Origin: Acidimicrobiia bacterium | GTDB lineage: Bacteria > Actinomycetota > Acidimicrobiia > Spongiisociales > ZC4RG35 | Assembly: GCA_030623125.1 (NCBI GenBank) | Contig: JAUXMQ010000048.1 | Span: 1 to 7,486, forward strand | Length of the DNA stretch: 7,486 nt | Direction: 5' to 3' | Part shown: positions 5,613 to 7,486 of the stretch, piece after piece | Position numbering within the stretch: position 1 is the stretch's first letter | Layout of the letters: each line of letters opens with the position of its first letter | The notes under the pieces: model-generated | Database searches by the model: none | Told to the model about the DNA's origin: nothing | The model's input: only the letters and a program-made list of their open reading frames with translations | Made by a program: the position numbers and the translations under genes

Positions 5613-7214
5613 TTATTGGGCACTACCGCTAGCCGCGAGGAGTTCGGCGGCCGCCTGATGACCTGCCGCGCTTTCCGGCAATCCCGCGAGCATCCGCGAG
5701 ATCTCTCGCAGCCTTGCGTCGCCGGCGACAGTGTGAACCCTTGCGGTGCCCTGCACGCGTTCGACGACGTAATGGACATCGGCATACGCGGCGATCTGGG
5801 GAAGATGAGTCACACACAGGACCTGACTCTCCTTTGCGAGATCGGCCAACTTTTGTCCGAGAGCGAGAGCAGTTGCCCCTCCAACTCCGGCGTCTACCTC
5901 ATCGAACACCAGCGTTGTGGTGCCAGATCTCTGAGTGGCCAGCCTTACTGCCAGAACCAGGCGGGACAACTCGCCGCCCGATGCAACCTTGTGTACCGGC
6001 CCTGGTTCCATCCTGGCATCAGAGCTGAACCAGAGTTCGATCCGATCGGCGCCATTGGGCCCTGGCTCCCCGGACTCGATCCGGAACTCGATTCTGGCCT
6101 CTCCAAGGCCCATATCGCCAAGATGAGAGAGAGCTTCTCTGGCAAGTTTCGATGTCGTGTCCAGCCGTGCATCAGTGAGGTGAGCGCTCGCCGCGATGAG
6201 AACCCCGCGAGCCCGGCTCAGTGCTTCTTCCACCTCACCTGCCGTTGACAGCAGGGTGTGGAGTTGGTCGGCCCTCTCCCTGGCCTGGGTGCCGAAGGCG
6301 ATCACTTCGTCCAGAGTCCTCCCGTACTTGCGCTTCAGTTCTCCAATAGCGGTGAGACGTTCTTCGACATGGACGAGAAGACTCGGATCGGAATCGAGAT
6401 CGTCGACTGCCCGACGCACCGCTCGTCCCAGTTCGGCGATGTCGGCGGCCGCGGCGTCGACCTCCTCGGTGAGCGATGCCAGACCCGGATCCAGATCCCG
6501 GACTTTGCGAATCCTGGACACGGCCTCACCGCCGTCTTCCGACATCCGGTCGATCGCTCGAAGCGTCTCAGCCAGATGCTCCCCGATTTCCTCCACATTG
6601 CGAAGCCGCAGCGCCTTGGCCTCCAGTTGTTCGTCCTCGTCGGGCTCGAGACCGGCTTTCTCGATTTCTGACGTCTGAAACCTGACCAGGTCGAGCTCAC
6701 GACGGAGAGCCATCTCATCCCCACCCAATAGCTCCAGGCGATCCTCCGCCGTCTTCAGGTCATCCCACGCCGATGCGTATGCCTCAAAGGTCTCTTGTCC
6801 AGCAGCGTCCAGAGCAGAGTCGACCAGGGAAAGCACATGTGATGGGCGTCTCAGTGAGAGCTGATCGTGCTGTCCCACGATCTCGACGAGAGCGCCCACC
6901 CGGCCGGAGAGGGTGTCGGCCGACACTGTCAAACCCTCCAGATGGGCTCTGCTGTTGCCTTCCCGGGGCACGACCCTGGTGACCCCTAACTCCTCATCAC
7001 CGTCTCTGAACAGCCCGTCGGCCTGCGCCTTGTCATCGATCGGCCCAACCGCAGCCGGGTCGGGCTTCTCGCCGAGAATGAGACGGAGCCCTCCAAGCAG
7101 AAGGGTCTTACCGGCTCCGGTTTCGCCGGTGATGACAGTCAGTCGGGACGAAGGCTCGATGGTGGCCTCCTCGAGCACGCCGAGATTGCGAACTCGTAGA
7201 TGCTGGAGCGCCAC
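5613..7214 (-). CDS. recN: DNA repair protein RecN (SMC-like ATPase)
   Basis: RecN is an SMC-related ATPase that acts early in double-strand break repair with RecA, probably by bringing DNA ends or sister chromatids together. The 533-residue protein is slightly shorter than E. coli RecN (553) but complete. It has an N-terminal ATPase half with Walker A GETGAGKT at 30-37 and VGQHDQ at 113-118. A charged helical arm of two coiled-coil segments follows (about 140-350, shorter than in true SMC proteins). The C-terminal half has the ABC signature SGGELSR at 412-418, Walker B TLVFDEVDAGVGG at about 434-446, and CVTHLPQIAA at about 467-476. The GTG start at 7214 overlaps the nadK stop by one base (TAGTG), the usual nadK-recN coupling in actinobacteria. 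No LexA-type operator is visible in the 270 bp upstream within the window. The stop at 5613 is TAA. Confidence 0.96.
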   Translation of the reverse strand: MALQHLRVRNLGVLEEATIEPSSRLTVITGETGAGKTLLLGGLRLILGEKPDPAAVGPIDDKAQADGLFRDGDEELGVTRVVPREGNSRAHLEGLTVSADTLSGRVGALVEIVGQHDQLSLRRPSHVLSLVDSALDAAGQETFEAYASAWDDLKTAEDRLELLGGDEMALRRELDLVRFQTSEIEKAGLEPDEDEQLEAKALRLRNVEEIGEHLAETLRAIDRMSEDGGEAVSRIRKVRDLDPGLASLTEEVDAAAADIAELGRAVRRAVDDLDSDPSLLVHVEERLTAIGELKRKYGRTLDEVIAFGTQARERADQLHTLLSTAGEVEEALSRARGVLIAASAHLTDARLDTTSKLAREALSHLGDMGLGEARIEFRIESGEPGPNGADRIELWFSSDARMEPGPVHKVASGGELSRLVLAVRLATQRSGTTTLVFDEVDAGVGGATALALGQKLADLAKESQVLCVTHLPQIAAYADVHYVVERVQGTARVHTVAGDARLREISRMLAGLPESAAGHQAAAELLAASGSAQ

Positions 7215-7486
7215 TAACGGAGCCTGAACTTGTCCTTGACCAGGCCGGAGAAAGTCCGGCCATCCAACGACACAAAGCGGGCCGGCCTGTCGCCCTTGCG
7301 GATGGTGACGGTCTCATTCTCATCGAGCTGACCAAGGTCGGTCTTGTCGACGTTGACCTTCACCTGCCGATCACGGCTGACCGTCACTTCGATGGTGGTG
7401 GTGTCAGGAAGCACCAACGCTCGGTCGAATAGAGAATGAGTGGACACCGGGGTCATCACAAGAGCATCAACACGATGATCAACCAG
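7214..7486 (-). CDS. nadK: NAD kinase, C-terminal fragment (5' end beyond the window)
   Basis: NAD kinase phosphorylates NAD to NADP using ATP or polyphosphate and sets the cell's NADP(H) pool. Ninety C-terminal residues are visible. They include the conserved C-terminal beta-sandwich segment VDALVMTPVSTHSLFDRALV (the family's 'P..PHSL..RP.V' region) and an ending like the family's 'F...L..KF.L' (FSGLVKDKFRLR). Where many homologues have a 'DGQ' turn in the penultimate strands, this protein reads VDKTDLGQL, a minor difference. The catalytic GGDGT motif and NAD-binding residues lie outside the window. The reading frame is open through base 7486, so the apparent GTG start near 7459 is internal. 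The stop TAG shares a base with the recN GTG start. Identification rests on the tail plus the nadK-recN pairing common in actinobacteria. Confidence 0.87.
   Translation of the reverse strand: MVDHRVDALVMTPVSTHSLFDRALVLPDTTTIEVTVSRDRQVKVNVDKTDLGQLDENETVTIRKGDRPARFVSLDGRTFSGLVKDKFRLR

Larger units (their letters stand above)
1..7486 (-). other. Probable single co-directional operon, nadK to scpB
   Basis: All nine genes run on the minus strand with junctions of, in order: 1-nt overlap, 37, 38 and 17 bp gaps, 1-nt overlap, about 4-nt overlap (if the HD gene starts at 1475), 15 bp gap and 4-nt overlap. I found no hairpin followed by a T run in any gap. This supports transcription as one or a few overlapping units, with possible internal promoters upstream of pyrG and scpA. 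Co-transcription is inferred from spacing only. Confidence 0.6.

Noticed and set aside
5616..6248. Plus-strand open frame (210 codons) opposite recN
   Set aside because: Antisense to conserved RecN motifs (Walker B and signature regions), so the frame follows from constraint on recN.
7457..7459. GTG as the start of a short independent gene at the right end
   Set aside because: The frame stays open to the window edge and the upstream residues continue the NAD kinase fold, so the codon is internal.
7214..7486. Possible SOS (LexA) operator upstream of recN
   Set aside because: No GAAC-N4-GTTC-like palindrome was seen; any recN control element could lie upstream of nadK, outside the window.

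Overview
This window is a compact stretch of bacterial chromosome in which every gene I can support lies on the minus strand. Reading in the direction of transcription, from the right end to the left, the order is: 3' end of nadK (NAD kinase), recN, pyrG (CTP synthase), ald (alanine dehydrogenase), xerD (tyrosine recombinase), a short DksA/TraR-type zinc-finger protein, an HD-domain phosphohydrolase, scpA, and the 5' end of scpB. The sequence is GC-rich by eye. The order nadK-recN ... pyrG ... (ald) ... xerD ... scpA-scpB is the classic actinobacterial neighbourhood known from Mycobacterium and Streptomyces, so I infer an actinomycetote. The deviations described below suggest a lineage outside those two genera, possibly Acidimicrobiia or a relative, but that is weakly supported.

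Layout, right to left. 7486-7214 is the C-terminal part of nadK, whose stop shares one base with the recN start. 7214-5613 is a full-length RecN. After 37 bp comes pyrG (5575-3866), with both the synthetase and glutaminase domains intact. After 38 bp comes ald (3827-2715), with a strong Shine-Dalgarno. After 17 bp comes xerD (2697-1822), then the zinc-finger gene (1822-1472), whose ATG overlaps the xerD stop by one base. The HD gene (ending at 960) is read through the end of the zinc-finger gene and has no ordinary start codon at the position where its homology-like sequence begins. After 15 bp comes scpA (944-183), and scpB starts at a TTG inside the scpA stop (186-1, cut by the window edge). 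No gap exceeds 40 bp, so no non-coding stretch needs separate description. I saw no convincing intrinsic terminator, RNA gene, mobile element or CRISPR array.

The genes form one tightly packed, probably co-transcribed block that mixes DNA repair (recN), chromosome dimer resolution (xerD), chromosome condensation (scpAB), nucleotide and cofactor supply (nadK, pyrG) and amino-acid/redox metabolism (ald). The least ordinary part is the small zinc-finger/HD pair between xerD and scpA, where better-known actinobacteria carry a ParA-like ATPase. I see no strong evidence of an undescribed defence or mobile system here. The points most worth a second look are the start of the HD gene, the meaning of the zinc-finger/HD pair, and possible leaderless promoters just upstream of scpA and pyrG.
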